Shown here: positions 46,420 to 60,517 of the stretch, in pieces
Layout of the letters: each line of letters begins with the position of its first letter
Position numbering within the stretch: the stretch's first letter is position 1
Assembly: GCA_019426215.1 (NCBI GenBank)
Contig: CM033399.1
Location: forward strand, 36,465,022 to 36,529,021
DNA: 64,000 nucleotides
Direction: 5' to 3'
From: Buddleja alternifolia
Lineage: Eukaryota > Streptophyta > Magnoliopsida > Lamiales > Scrophulariaceae
The notes under the pieces: generated by a model
Told to the model about the DNA's origin: nothing
Databases searched by the model: none
The model's input: the letters and a program-made list of their open reading frames with translations, nothing else
Translations under genes and position numbers: made by a program

Positions 46420-47670
46420 TGTTGGAAATCTTGATTGAGTAAATTGTGTTTAGCGCAATTTTATTGGAGATTTAAGTGAATTCCACATGTTGAGAGTGGA
46501 GTGTCTTTTACTTAAATTAATCTACGTTTTGAGTAGATAAATTTAGAGTATTTAATTACTCAAATCCGATTTCGGGTGAATGAGAAATTAATTAGCAAAG
46601 TGTATCACTTAAAATGTTTCTCATAATTGGAATCAATAATTGATGTGAACAAACGCGAATAAATGATCTCAATTATACGATCGACGGCCGCGGTCGTATA
46701 AGAAATAGTTCATTTAGTCCGTGGTCTAAAATGTTCAAATCGGAAAATTGAGGGACCAATTTGAAAGGACTTAATAAATCAAGATTCAAAGTTTTGGGGT
46801 CAAAATTAAAGTCTGTGGAAAAATAGGGGCTGAATTGCACAGCCGGATGGTGCAACCGCCCGCACCTAATCATTTCCCGAAAATAGTGGCTTGTTATTGG
46901 TTGAGAGGCGGGTGTACGGTACACCAGCCACACCGGATCATAACCATGTCAGGCGGATTTTATCTTTTAGCTCAGGGGTTGTTTTGAACAATTGCAACTC
47001 TTGGGGCTAATTTGAAAAGTCCGAAAAGGTGCAGTTAGGGGGCATTTTGTCCAAAAGACACAACCTTTGGGTCTTTCTGCAGAAATCCGAAAAGTCACAC
47101 TTTTTGACCCAAAACCTTTCCTTCTCTATAAATAGCCCCCCATAGTTTGGATTTATTTACACCAATATCATATTCTCTTCTCTCTTTTATTCTTAGTACT
47201 AATTTGAGTACTTTGAATATTCTTTTGTTTCTTAAATATTAATTTTAATATTTTAAGAATAGTGTTGAATATTAAATGCTAAATTGAGCATTTAAAATAT
47301 TCTTGAAGTTCTTAAATATTATTTTAAGAATTATTTAGTACTAATTTGAGTACTTTAAATATTCTTAAATATTATTTTAATATTGTAAGAATAAGTTTGC
47401 ATATTAAATGTTTAGATGTGCATTTAATTCATCCATGTCCATCGAGAGAGTTTGGAACAAGTATTTTGTTCGCTAGGCTCGAAAATTTGTAGTGGTACTA
47501 TTTTCGAGACGTTTGTCGTTGTATCTTGGGAGACAATTGCCGTATTCCGTGACCACCAAGTGCGGGGCAATATTGTCTTACGGAAATAGGGTAACCCTTG
47601 CCTCGACATATCATTATCATTTTGCATCTTCATAAACACCGCCTGTTACGCGCTAGAATTTTTCCCAACA
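46420..47670 (+). repeat. LTR2 of the array
   Basis: 1251 bp. At offsets 299-458 it matches LTR5, at 941 and 1163 it matches LTR1, and at 1161 it has a C shared only with LTR3 and LTR4. Confidence 0.97.
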
Positions 47671-50156
47671 ACTTAAGACAATAGTTTTGGAGTGTATTAT
47701 GAAGATGGTTTGCTCCGAGTTATCTATGTCTGTGCAAGGCAGCGGATATATTAGCAAACATGGAGTTCAACACAATTTTTTCAAATCAATAATAGTATTA
47801 AATTGCTTTGATATGAATGACTAACAATTTAATTTTATTGTGCATAGGTTGGAATACAATCTGGAAATGCTAATGTGGTAATTAGCAACCCTTTTGCATA
47901 TGGAAAATATGTTCCAGGCATCAATTGGAACTGTTCCAATCGAAACTTAATTGTTATTGTTCAAGGGCACGTTGTCATTGCTAGTGGACATGACCGAACT
48001 AAAACGTGGAAGCTATCAAAGGCAAAATATTGGTTACAAAACAAATAATGAGATAAGTTCTTATTATGAATTATCAATTTTATAATTGCTTTATTTGATT
48101 ACATATTGTGTTGAATAATATTAAATGTGATTTAATATCTAGTTATGCAACAATGATGTAATCATGTTAGAAAAACTTGAGCATGCGGTATTATGTGATT
48201 AAAACATTTAATTATATTTTATCTTGGTGATATTCTTGATAAAGAATAAATAATTGTTCATGCTTAAGATTGCGTTATTTTACTACGCATATATGAAGTA
48301 ATTGTTTAGAAGTTCTCTTTCGACTTATGAATAAATGCAATAAGTGCGATTCTTCACTATGTTTGACAATCTTTAGTATAAAACCTGATCACAATGAATG
48401 AAGAAATGCATCATTTAAATAATTGATTTAAATTGTTTGCATGTTATTTTCATGTGATAGTGACGTTTATTTAAAGAAGTCAATTTCGTGTTAAGAACAA
48501 TTATTGCATTATTTAGAGTTGTAGCCTACAATTTTCACCATAAAAGTGAAATAGTTGTTGAGGCTAAACTAGTCATTGTTTCGTTTAAGCGAAAGAAAAT
48601 CGAGTCTATTTTTAAGAAATTAAAATAGACAATGTGTAACGTCGTCACTATGAACCTGTAAGGTTCTAAGTGAGAATTTTTCCAAATGTTTCATATTATG
48701 AAACATACTCTCCGAAGAGAGAAATGTGGACGACATATTGTACAAAGTACACAACTTGGTCAAGAATAAAGAATGTTAATGGTCGGAGTAAGATCGAGAA
48801 AGTTGATCAAATGTCTAAAATTAAATCCAAGAAAATGACCTTAAGGCCTTAGACAATTTGGTAAAATAGTTGGTGCACTGACAATATTCGGAATAAAGAT
48901 AAGTCAAAATTGTCTTTAATTGAGGACAAATTGAACCATATAAATGGTGGGTGTTCGTCTAAGACGATCCCAACCACACAAAATGTGTGTGATCATCAAG
49001 ACAAACCAAGCTAGGCAAATGGTGGGTGATTAAATCACTAAAACCAAGCTAGGCAAATGGTGGGTGGTCGGACCTTACGCTCTCTACTGTAGTGAGAGGT
49101 AACTAAACGAATGGTGGGTCGACACCGGTGCTACACATACATCCGAGCTGGAAAGGCAGATGTATTGAGTATCACTAGTAATTGACGTAATGACCTTTTG
49201 AAGGCATTGATTAGAGTTCGTAGATATATAAAATATGCTATGAACTGTGACTACTCTATACGATATATCCAAGTGTACGAATAGAATACACTGAGGAAAA
49301 ATGGACATTCTTTATTGGCTAGATTTTGTGCCACCTTTTCGATACATTGTACAAAATAGTCGACAGTCGTAAGGGCACAAAATAGCATGTAAAGTGGTAG
49401 TCTCGACACATATGTCGAAGATATAAAACCATTAGCAGTGATTTTAAGTGGCATTGTCTCTATTGATTGAGTAAGATCAAATGAGAATGTATGGATCCAA
49501 ATGTATGCCTAAAAGATCAAATAAACTGCATATCGATGGGAATGGGCCTAAAGCCTACATAATTAAGAATCGACATAGTGGAAACCCAACCTTGTTGACT
49601 GGAGATCCCAAGATCTTGGTTCAATGGGAGAACGAAATTATGAAGATTCAGTGATGCACTTGAGGAGTTTAAAACACCTACCCATTCCTAGGATAAACAA
49701 GTGCAACCTGCAGAGCGTAGCTGAGGTTAAGCAAGTAGCTTTTAATGATTCCTATACTGTCTAAATGTGTGACGCAACAAAGTGGGGTACGGCAGGGTAC
49801 TCTTTATAGGAGATCACCTATGTAAGTGAGAAGTGAGGGCCGCTTCAATATAGTAAACACTTATGAATCCAAGATGGTGTTCCATGGCCAAAACGGACCC
49901 AATTGAGAACAAAATCTGTTAGAGAAGTTATTGTGTGAGTATCATTGTCTTGGTTTACACAAACGGCTGGCCAATTCAAGACATCACGTTCATTGGGGAG
50001 CCAAGTAAATCCGATGGTATTTCACTAAGGAAGGTTCAAAGCCACAAGCTACCTCTCCTGATGCAATAGCTTTTCGCCCGAACTCTCTCATTGTCTGCAT
50101 AGTCTGCATTGCGTCTGCATAGTCTGCATTTGCATTAATTTCATTCATGGTGGGTA
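47671..50156 (+). mobile_element. Internal domain 2 of the array
   Basis: 2486 bp. Reads the same as internals 3 and 4 wherever compared. Confidence 0.92.
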
Positions 50157-51407
50157 TGTTGGAAATCTTGATTGAGTAAATTGTGTTTAGCGCAATTTTA
50201 TTGGAGATTTAAGTGAATTCCACATGTTGAGAGTGGAGTGTCTTTTACTTAAATTAATCTACGTTTTGAGTAGATAAATTTAGAGTATTTAATTACTCAA
50301 ATCCGATTTCGGGTGAATGAGAAATTAATTAGCAAAGTGTATCACTTAAAATGTTTCTCATAATTGGAATCAATAATTGATGTGAACAAACGCGAATAAA
50401 TGATCTCAATTATACGATCGACGGCCGCGGTCGTATAAGAAATAGTTCATTTAGTCCGTGGTCTAAAATGTTCAAATCGGAAAATTGAGGGACCAATTTG
50501 AAAGGACTTAATAAATCAAGATTCAAAGTTTTGGGGTCAAAATTAAAGTCTGTGGAAAAATAGGGGCTGAATTGCACAGCCGGATGGTGCAACCGCCCGC
50601 ACCTAATCATTTCCCGAAAATAGTGGCTTGTTATTGGTTGAGAGGCGGGTGTACGGTACACCAGCCACACCGGATCATAACCATGTCAGGCGGATTTTAT
50701 CTTTTAGCTCAGGGGTTGTTTTGAACAATTGCAACTCTTGGGGCTAATTTGAAAAGTCCGAAAAGGTGCAGTTAGGGGGCATTTTGTCCAAAAGACACAA
50801 CCTTTGGGTCTTTCTGCAGAAATCCGAAAAGTCACACTTTTTGACCCAAAACCTTTCCTTCTCTATAAATAGCCCCCCATAGTTTGGATTTATTTACACC
50901 AATATCATATTCTCTTCTCTCTTTTATTCTTAGTACTAATTTGAGTACTTTGAATATTCTTTTGTTTCTTAAATATTAATTTTAATATTTTAAGAATAGT
51001 GTTGAATATTAAATGCTAAATTGAGCATTTAAAATATTCTTGAAGTTCTTAAATATTATTTTAAGAATTATTTAGTACTAATTTGAGTACTTTAAATATT
51101 CTTAAATATTATTTTAATATTGTAAGAATAAGTTTGCATATTAAATGTTTAGATGTGCATTTAATTCATCCATGTCCATCGAGAGAGTTTGGAACAAGTA
51201 TTTTGTTCGCTAGGCTCGAAAATTTGTAGTGGTACTATTTTCGAGACGTTTGTCGTTGTATCTTGGGAGACAATTGCCGTATTCCGTGACCACCAAGTGC
51301 GGGGCAATATTGTCTTACGGAAATAGGGTAACCCTTGCCTCGACATATCATTATCATTTTGCATCTTCATAAACACCGCCTGTTACGCGCTAGAATTTTT
51401 CCCAACA
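50157..51407 (+). repeat. LTR3 of the array
   Basis: 1251 bp. Same as LTR2 and LTR4 at every diagnostic site. Confidence 0.97.
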
Positions 51408-53893
51408 ACTTAAGACAATAGTTTTGGAGTGTATTATGAAGATGGTTTGCTCCGAGTTATCTATGTCTGTGCAAGGCAGCGGATATATTAGCAAACATGG
51501 AGTTCAACACAATTTTTTCAAATCAATAATAGTATTAAATTGCTTTGATATGAATGACTAACAATTTAATTTTATTGTGCATAGGTTGGAATACAATCTG
51601 GAAATGCTAATGTGGTAATTAGCAACCCTTTTGCATATGGAAAATATGTTCCAGGCATCAATTGGAACTGTTCCAATCGAAACTTAATTGTTATTGTTCA
51701 AGGGCACGTTGTCATTGCTAGTGGACATGACCGAACTAAAACGTGGAAGCTATCAAAGGCAAAATATTGGTTACAAAACAAATAATGAGATAAGTTCTTA
51801 TTATGAATTATCAATTTTATAATTGCTTTATTTGATTACATATTGTGTTGAATAATATTAAATGTGATTTAATATCTAGTTATGCAACAATGATGTAATC
51901 ATGTTAGAAAAACTTGAGCATGCGGTATTATGTGATTAAAACATTTAATTATATTTTATCTTGGTGATATTCTTGATAAAGAATAAATAATTGTTCATGC
52001 TTAAGATTGCGTTATTTTACTACGCATATATGAAGTAATTGTTTAGAAGTTCTCTTTCGACTTATGAATAAATGCAATAAGTGCGATTCTTCACTATGTT
52101 TGACAATCTTTAGTATAAAACCTGATCACAATGAATGAAGAAATGCATCATTTAAATAATTGATTTAAATTGTTTGCATGTTATTTTCATGTGATAGTGA
52201 CGTTTATTTAAAGAAGTCAATTTCGTGTTAAGAACAATTATTGCATTATTTAGAGTTGTAGCCTACAATTTTCACCATAAAAGTGAAATAGTTGTTGAGG
52301 CTAAACTAGTCATTGTTTCGTTTAAGCGAAAGAAAATCGAGTCTATTTTTAAGAAATTAAAATAGACAATGTGTAACGTCGTCACTATGAACCTGTAAGG
52401 TTCTAAGTGAGAATTTTTCCAAATGTTTCATATTATGAAACATACTCTCCGAAGAGAGAAATGTGGACGACATATTGTACAAAGTACACAACTTGGTCAA
52501 GAATAAAGAATGTTAATGGTCGGAGTAAGATCGAGAAAGTTGATCAAATGTCTAAAATTAAATCCAAGAAAATGACCTTAAGGCCTTAGACAATTTGGTA
52601 AAATAGTTGGTGCACTGACAATATTCGGAATAAAGATAAGTCAAAATTGTCTTTAATTGAGGACAAATTGAACCATATAAATGGTGGGTGTTCGTCTAAG
52701 ACGATCCCAACCACACAAAATGTGTGTGATCATCAAGACAAACCAAGCTAGGCAAATGGTGGGTGATTAAATCACTAAAACCAAGCTAGGCAAATGGTGG
52801 GTGGTCGGACCTTACGCTCTCTACTGTAGTGAGAGGTAACTAAACGAATGGTGGGTCGACACCGGTGCTACACATACATCCGAGCTGGAAAGGCAGATGT
52901 ATTGAGTATCACTAGTAATTGACGTAATGACCTTTTGAAGGCATTGATTAGAGTTCGTAGATATATAAAATATGCTATGAACTGTGACTACTCTATACGA
53001 TATATCCAAGTGTACGAATAGAATACACTGAGGAAAAATGGACATTCTTTATTGGCTAGATTTTGTGCCACCTTTTCGATACATTGTACAAAATAGTCGA
53101 CAGTCGTAAGGGCACAAAATAGCATGTAAAGTGGTAGTCTCGACACATATGTCGAAGATATAAAACCATTAGCAGTGATTTTAAGTGGCATTGTCTCTAT
53201 TGATTGAGTAAGATCAAATGAGAATGTATGGATCCAAATGTATGCCTAAAAGATCAAATAAACTGCATATCGATGGGAATGGGCCTAAAGCCTACATAAT
53301 TAAGAATCGACATAGTGGAAACCCAACCTTGTTGACTGGAGATCCCAAGATCTTGGTTCAATGGGAGAACGAAATTATGAAGATTCAGTGATGCACTTGA
53401 GGAGTTTAAAACACCTACCCATTCCTAGGATAAACAAGTGCAACCTGCAGAGCGTAGCTGAGGTTAAGCAAGTAGCTTTTAATGATTCCTATACTGTCTA
53501 AATGTGTGACGCAACAAAGTGGGGTACGGCAGGGTACTCTTTATAGGAGATCACCTATGTAAGTGAGAAGTGAGGGCCGCTTCAATATAGTAAACACTTA
53601 TGAATCCAAGATGGTGTTCCATGGCCAAAACGGACCCAATTGAGAACAAAATCTGTTAGAGAAGTTATTGTGTGAGTATCATTGTCTTGGTTTACACAAA
53701 CGGCTGGCCAATTCAAGACATCACGTTCATTGGGGAGCCAAGTAAATCCGATGGTATTTCACTAAGGAAGGTTCAAAGCCACAAGCTACCTCTCCTGATG
53801 CAATAGCTTTTCGCCCGAACTCTCTCATTGTCTGCATAGTCTGCATTGCGTCTGCATAGTCTGCATTTGCATTAATTTCATTCATGGTGGGTA
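51408..53893 (+). mobile_element. Internal domain 3 of the array
   Basis: 2486 bp. Same content as internal 2. Confidence 0.92.
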
Positions 53894-55144
53894 TGTTGGA
53901 AATCTTGATTGAGTAAATTGTGTTTAGCGCAATTTTATTGGAGATTTAAGTGAATTCCACATGTTGAGAGTGGAGTGTCTTTTACTTAAATTAATCTACG
54001 TTTTGAGTAGATAAATTTAGAGTATTTAATTACTCAAATCCGATTTCGGGTGAATGAGAAATTAATTAGCAAAGTGTATCACTTAAAATGTTTCTCATAA
54101 TTGGAATCAATAATTGATGTGAACAAACGCGAATAAATGATCTCAATTATACGATCGACGGCCGCGGTCGTATAAGAAATAGTTCATTTAGTCCGTGGTC
54201 TAAAATGTTCAAATCGGAAAATTGAGGGACCAATTTGAAAGGACTTAATAAATCAAGATTCAAAGTTTTGGGGTCAAAATTAAAGTCTGTGGAAAAATAG
54301 GGGCTGAATTGCACAGCCGGATGGTGCAACCGCCCGCACCTAATCATTTCCCGAAAATAGTGGCTTGTTATTGGTTGAGAGGCGGGTGTACGGTACACCA
54401 GCCACACCGGATCATAACCATGTCAGGCGGATTTTATCTTTTAGCTCAGGGGTTGTTTTGAACAATTGCAACTCTTGGGGCTAATTTGAAAAGTCCGAAA
54501 AGGTGCAGTTAGGGGGCATTTTGTCCAAAAGACACAACCTTTGGGTCTTTCTGCAGAAATCCGAAAAGTCACACTTTTTGACCCAAAACCTTTCCTTCTC
54601 TATAAATAGCCCCCCATAGTTTGGATTTATTTACACCAATATCATATTCTCTTCTCTCTTTTATTCTTAGTACTAATTTGAGTACTTTGAATATTCTTTT
54701 GTTTCTTAAATATTAATTTTAATATTTTAAGAATAGTGTTGAATATTAAATGCTAAATTGAGCATTTAAAATATTCTTGAAGTTCTTAAATATTATTTTA
54801 AGAATTATTTAGTACTAATTTGAGTACTTTAAATATTCTTAAATATTATTTTAATATTGTAAGAATAAGTTTGCATATTAAATGTTTAGATGTGCATTTA
54901 ATTCATCCATGTCCATCGAGAGAGTTTGGAACAAGTATTTTGTTCGCTAGGCTCGAAAATTTGTAGTGGTACTATTTTCGAGACGTTTGTCGTTGTATCT
55001 TGGGAGACAATTGCCGTATTCCGTGACCACCAAGTGCGGGGCAATATTGTCTTACGGAAATAGGGTAACCCTTGCCTCGACATATCATTATCATTTTGCA
55101 TCTTCATAAACACCGCCTGTTACGCGCTAGAATTTTTCCCAACA
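53894..55144 (+). repeat. LTR4 of the array
   Basis: 1251 bp. Same as LTR2 and LTR3 at every diagnostic site. Confidence 0.97.
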
Positions 55145-57630
55145 ACTTAAGACAATAGTTTTGGAGTGTATTATGAAGATGGTTTGCTCCGAGTTATCTA
55201 TGTCTGTGCAAGGCAGCGGATATATTAGCAAACATGGAGTTCAACACAATTTTTTCAAATCAATAATAGTATTAAATTGCTTTGATATGAATGACTAACA
55301 ATTTAATTTTATTGTGCATAGGTTGGAATACAATCTGGAAATGCTAATGTGGTAATTAGCAACCCTTTTGCATATGGAAAATATGTTCCAGGCATCAATT
55401 GGAACTGTTCCAATCGAAACTTAATTGTTATTGTTCAAGGGCACGTTGTCATTGCTAGTGGACATGACCGAACTAAAACGTGGAAGCTATCAAAGGCAAA
55501 ATATTGGTTACAAAACAAATAATGAGATAAGTTCTTATTATGAATTATCAATTTTATAATTGCTTTATTTGATTACATATTGTGTTGAATAATATTAAAT
55601 GTGATTTAATATCTAGTTATGCAACAATGATGTAATCATGTTAGAAAAACTTGAGCATGCGGTATTATGTGATTAAAACATTTAATTATATTTTATCTTG
55701 GTGATATTCTTGATAAAGAATAAATAATTGTTCATGCTTAAGATTGCGTTATTTTACTACGCATATATGAAGTAATTGTTTAGAAGTTCTCTTTCGACTT
55801 ATGAATAAATGCAATAAGTGCGATTCTTCACTATGTTTGACAATCTTTAGTATAAAACCTGATCACAATGAATGAAGAAATGCATCATTTAAATAATTGA
55901 TTTAAATTGTTTGCATGTTATTTTCATGTGATAGTGACGTTTATTTAAAGAAGTCAATTTCGTGTTAAGAACAATTATTGCATTATTTAGAGTTGTAGCC
56001 TACAATTTTCACCATAAAAGTGAAATAGTTGTTGAGGCTAAACTAGTCATTGTTTCGTTTAAGCGAAAGAAAATCGAGTCTATTTTTAAGAAATTAAAAT
56101 AGACAATGTGTAACGTCGTCACTATGAACCTGTAAGGTTCTAAGTGAGAATTTTTCCAAATGTTTCATATTATGAAACATACTCTCCGAAGAGAGAAATG
56201 TGGACGACATATTGTACAAAGTACACAACTTGGTCAAGAATAAAGAATGTTAATGGTCGGAGTAAGATCGAGAAAGTTGATCAAATGTCTAAAATTAAAT
56301 CCAAGAAAATGACCTTAAGGCCTTAGACAATTTGGTAAAATAGTTGGTGCACTGACAATATTCGGAATAAAGATAAGTCAAAATTGTCTTTAATTGAGGA
56401 CAAATTGAACCATATAAATGGTGGGTGTTCGTCTAAGACGATCCCAACCACACAAAATGTGTGTGATCATCAAGACAAACCAAGCTAGGCAAATGGTGGG
56501 TGATTAAATCACTAAAACCAAGCTAGGCAAATGGTGGGTGGTCGGACCTTACGCTCTCTACTGTAGTGAGAGGTAACTAAACGAATGGTGGGTCGACACC
56601 GGTGCTACACATACATCCGAGCTGGAAAGGCAGATGTATTGAGTATCACTAGTAATTGACGTAATGACCTTTTGAAGGCATTGATTAGAGTTCGTAGATA
56701 TATAAAATATGCTATGAACTGTGACTACTCTATACGATATATCCAAGTGTACGAATAGAATACACTGAGGAAAAATGGACATTCTTTATTGGCTAGATTT
56801 TGTGCCACCTTTTCGATACATTGTACAAAATAGTCGACAGTCGTAAGGGCACAAAATAGCATGTAAAGTGGTAGTCTCGACACATATGTCGAAGATATAA
56901 AACCATTAGCAGTGATTTTAAGTGGCATTGTCTCTATTGATTGAGTAAGATCAAATGAGAATGTATGGATCCAAATGTATGCCTAAAAGATCAAATAAAC
57001 TGCATATCGATGGGAATGGGCCTAAAGCCTACATAATTAAGAATCGACATAGTGGAAACCCAACCTTGTTGACTGGAGATCCCAAGATCTTGGTTCAATG
57101 GGAGAACGAAATTATGAAGATTCAGTGATGCACTTGAGGAGTTTAAAACACCTACCCATTCCTAGGATAAACAAGTGCAACCTGCAGAGCGTAGCTGAGG
57201 TTAAGCAAGTAGCTTTTAATGATTCCTATACTGTCTAAATGTGTGACGCAACAAAGTGGGGTACGGCAGGGTACTCTTTATAGGAGATCACCTATGTAAG
57301 TGAGAAGTGAGGGCCGCTTCAATATAGTAAACACTTATGAATCCAAGATGGTGTTCCATGGCCAAAACGGACCCAATTGAGAACAAAATCTGTTAGAGAA
57401 GTTATTGTGTGAGTATCATTGTCTTGGTTTACACAAACGGCTGGCCAATTCAAGACATCACGTTCATTGGGGAGCCAAGTAAATCCGATGGTATTTCACT
57501 AAGGAAGGTTCAAAGCCACAAGCTACCTCTCCTGATGCAATAGCTTTTCGCCCGAACTCTCTCATTGTCTGCATAGTCTGCATTGCGTCTGCATAGTCTG
57601 CATTTGCATTAATTTCATTCATGGTGGGTA
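55145..57630 (+). mobile_element. Internal domain 4 of the array
   Basis: 2486 bp. Same content as internals 2 and 3. Confidence 0.92.
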
Positions 57631-58881
57631 TGTTGGAAATCTTGATTGAGTAAATTGTGTTTAGCGCAATTTTATTGGAGATTTAAGTGAATTCCACATG
57701 TTGAGAGTGGAGTGTCTTTTACTTAAATTAATCTACGTTTTGAGTAGATAAATTTAGAGTATTTAATTACTCAAATCCGATTTCGGGTGAATGAGAAATT
57801 AATTAGCAAAGTGTATCACTTAAAATGTTTCTCATAATTGGAATCAATAATTGATGTGAACAAACGCGAATAAATGATCTCAATTATACGATCGACGGCC
57901 GCGGTCGTATAAGAAATAGTTCATTTAGTCCGTGGTCTAAAATGTTCAAATCGGAAAATTGAGGGACCAATTTGAAAGGACTTAATAAATCAAGATTCAA
58001 AGTTTTGGGGTCAAAATTAAAGTCTGTGGAAAAATAGGGGCTGAATTGCACAGCCGGATGGTGCAACCGCCCGCACCTAATCATTTCCCGAAAATAGTGG
58101 CTTGTTATTGGTTGAGAGGCGGGTGTACGGTACACCAGCCACACCGGATCATAACCATGTCAGGCGGATTTTATCTTTTAGCTCAGGGGTTGTTTTGAAC
58201 AATTGCAACTCTTGGGGCTAATTTGAAAAGTCCGAAAAGGTGCAGTTAGGGGGCATTTTGTCCAAAAGACACAACCTTTGGGTCTTTCTGCAGAAATCCG
58301 AAAAGTCACACTTTTTGACCCAAAACCTTTCCTTCTCTATAAATAGCCCCCCATAGTTTGGATTTATTTACACCAATATCATATTCTCTTCTCTCTTTTA
58401 TTCTTAGTACTAATTTGAGTACTTTGAATATTCTTTTGTTTCTTAAATATTAATTTTAATATTTTAAGAATAGTGTTGAATATTAAATGCTAAATTGAGC
58501 ATTTAAAATATTCTTGAAGTTCTTAAATATTATTTTAAGAATTATTTAGTACTAATTTGAGTACTTTAAATTTTCTTAAATATTATTTTAATATTGTAAG
58601 AATAAGTTTGCATATTAAATGTTTAGATGTGCATTTAATTCATCCATGTCCATCGAGAGAGTTTGGAACAAGTATTTTGTTCGCTAGGCTCGAAAATTTG
58701 TAGTGGTACTATTTTCGAGACGTTTGTCGTTGTATCTTGGGAGACAATTGCCGTATTCCGTGACCACCAAGTGCGGGGCAATATTGTCTTAAGAAAATAG
58801 GGTAACCCTTGCCTCGACATATCATTATCATTTTGCATCTTCATAAACACCGCCTGTTACGCGCTAGAATTTTTCCCAACA
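57631..58881 (+). repeat. LTR5 of the array
   Basis: 1251 bp. Private differences near offsets 941 (58572) and 1163 (58794). It shares A with LTR1 at offset 1161. It is followed directly by the TSD CTATG. Confidence 0.97.
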
Positions 58882-58886
58882 CTATG

Positions 58887-59383
58887 ATACATCAATAAAT
58901 AATAGTAAGTGAAAACTAAAAATTGTGCACACTATAGGAAATGAGGATGGTGGAAAAATATAAAATTTTACGAAGGAAAAAGAAGAAACAAATTATTTTT
59001 TGATTCCTTTCTCTTTCTCTTAAAAAATATTTGAATAGTGAAAAGTGTGAATAACATAAAAGGAAAAAGAATCTTTCTCTAATGCTTTTCTTTTAGATAC
59101 TTAGAGAATTGGCATAATAATAAATTCTTTTTCTTGAGGTCTGCATGTGTTTTTGCAAATATCAAGAGAACCAATAGAAATACAACATATTCATTGTATA
59201 TAATGATAGACAAAAAATGAAGATAATGGAGTAAGTTTATATAATTAAATATTGATAAATAAACGAAAATAATAGATGAATATAAACCTCAACCCAAATG
59301 ATATAGAAAAACATAGTTAATTATTAAAATCTGCTAAGAGAATTAGAGATGCAGAAAAATAGATGAAATATAAATAAGAAAAA
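58887..59383. other. AT-rich DNA, no gene seen
   Basis: Flank between the array and the solo LTR. A-rich, without frames. Confidence 0.5.
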
Positions 59384-59895
59384 TGTGACGCCCGTTATTT
59401 CGATATATATTTTATTAAAAATATTATATTTGATCCTAGTTTTATTGAATTGGGTTAATGAGATTTAAAGGTCAACTCACAATTGGCATTTGACTAGGAC
59501 CTAATTGCAATTTAAATTCTTTTTGAGGGAGACATTGGTATTTTCAGTAACAATTGAGAAAAGGACGAACTGAAAATTTCATTAAGTGCTGGGGTTAAGT
59601 GGCAAACTTTACAAGTATGTGGACTAAATTGTAATTTTAAAATGTAGGGTTAAAGAAAAAAAAAATAGAAATTTCTTTCACCGCCTTTGTCCCTTCTTTC
59701 TTTAAACAATGATAAGAGTTCAAGTTAAAACCCACCTACAGGTACGTTTCGTCTTTCGTCTTTCGTCTTTCTCCTTTCAGTTTTGTTTTCCTTTCATTTA
59801 ACTGTTTACTTAATTAAATAGTTTTGCTCTAACTAGTTGATTAATAGGTAATTAACTTTTTATGTTGGGTTGTGAATTATGATCAGTGACTTAAT

Positions 59896-60048
59896 TTTTT
59901 TTTGACAATGACAGCGGTAGCATATATTAAAACTCAAATGGGAAAGTCCAACAAAATAGAAGAAACGGCTGAATCCGGAAGAACAAGAACAGGCTCTTGA
60001 CTATCCATCGCAGCCTTTGCCAAACAATGAGCAACAGAATTACCTAAA
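59896..60048 (-). mobile_element. 5'-truncated LINE insertion
   Basis: The minus strand ends an RNase H domain (RLGNSVAHCLAKAAMDSQEP, with the conserved N-x-V-A-H-x-L-A pattern), then a stop, a short 3' UTR and a poly(A) (T9 on the plus strand at 59896-59904). This is a typical short L1 insertion. Confidence 0.8.
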
Positions 60049-60517
60049 CGTTAATCAGTAAACATTAGTGTTCCTAATTCTCATGTCAATTAGACTTTGA
60101 TTAGCAATTAAAGACTTAATTGTTGTTTACATAATAAGTCATCTTCCACAGTTAGAATTGATTAGTTAGTATTAGCTTGTTGAATATCGAGTAGTTAGTA
60201 TATTCTAATTCCAATTCATTAATCTGAATGAAAGACATACCATTAGTTAACAGTTTAATATTAAGTTAGGAGTTAATTATGGATTAACTAGTTACTTAGG
60301 AGTTAAAGTTCTTTTCAACCAATTAGTTAGCTAATTACCAATGGTATTGGTGCAAAAGTCAATGGCCTTTAGCGACCGGTATGTTCTAATCGGTTCATGT
60401 GGTTTTCTTTTCTCTTTGAAAGTTGAAATATAATAGTTAAAGTATGAATTATTAGTGTTAAGATGACATACATATATTTGTGACGTTTCTACTCACCTAC
60501 AGGTACACGTGACTAGC

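Larger units (their letters stand above)
42684..58881 (+). mobile_element. Tandem LTR-retrotransposon array: 5 LTRs, 4 internal domains
   Basis: 16,198 bp made of LTR-internal repeated at a 3736/3737-bp period, ending in a fifth LTR. All five LTRs are 1251 bp, start TGTTGG and end CCAACA. The internal domains are 2485, 2486, 2486 and 2486 bp. The 5-bp repeat CTATG flanks the whole array only (42679-42683 and 58882-58886), so it occupies one insertion site. No gag or pol frames are present, so it is a large non-autonomous (LARD-like) element. LTR1 and LTR5 differ at only 6 of 1251 sites by my count. Confidence 0.97.

Noticed and set aside
42937..58850. Repeated 60-86 codon open frames on both strands within the array
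   Set aside because: They recur only because the 3.7-kb unit is duplicated; they have no recognisable domains, and identical copies give no evidence of selection.
42684..58881. CRISPR-like or satellite array
   Set aside because: The unit is 3.7 kb with LTR termini, a TATA box and a 5-bp TSD. It is a retrotransposon array in plant DNA.
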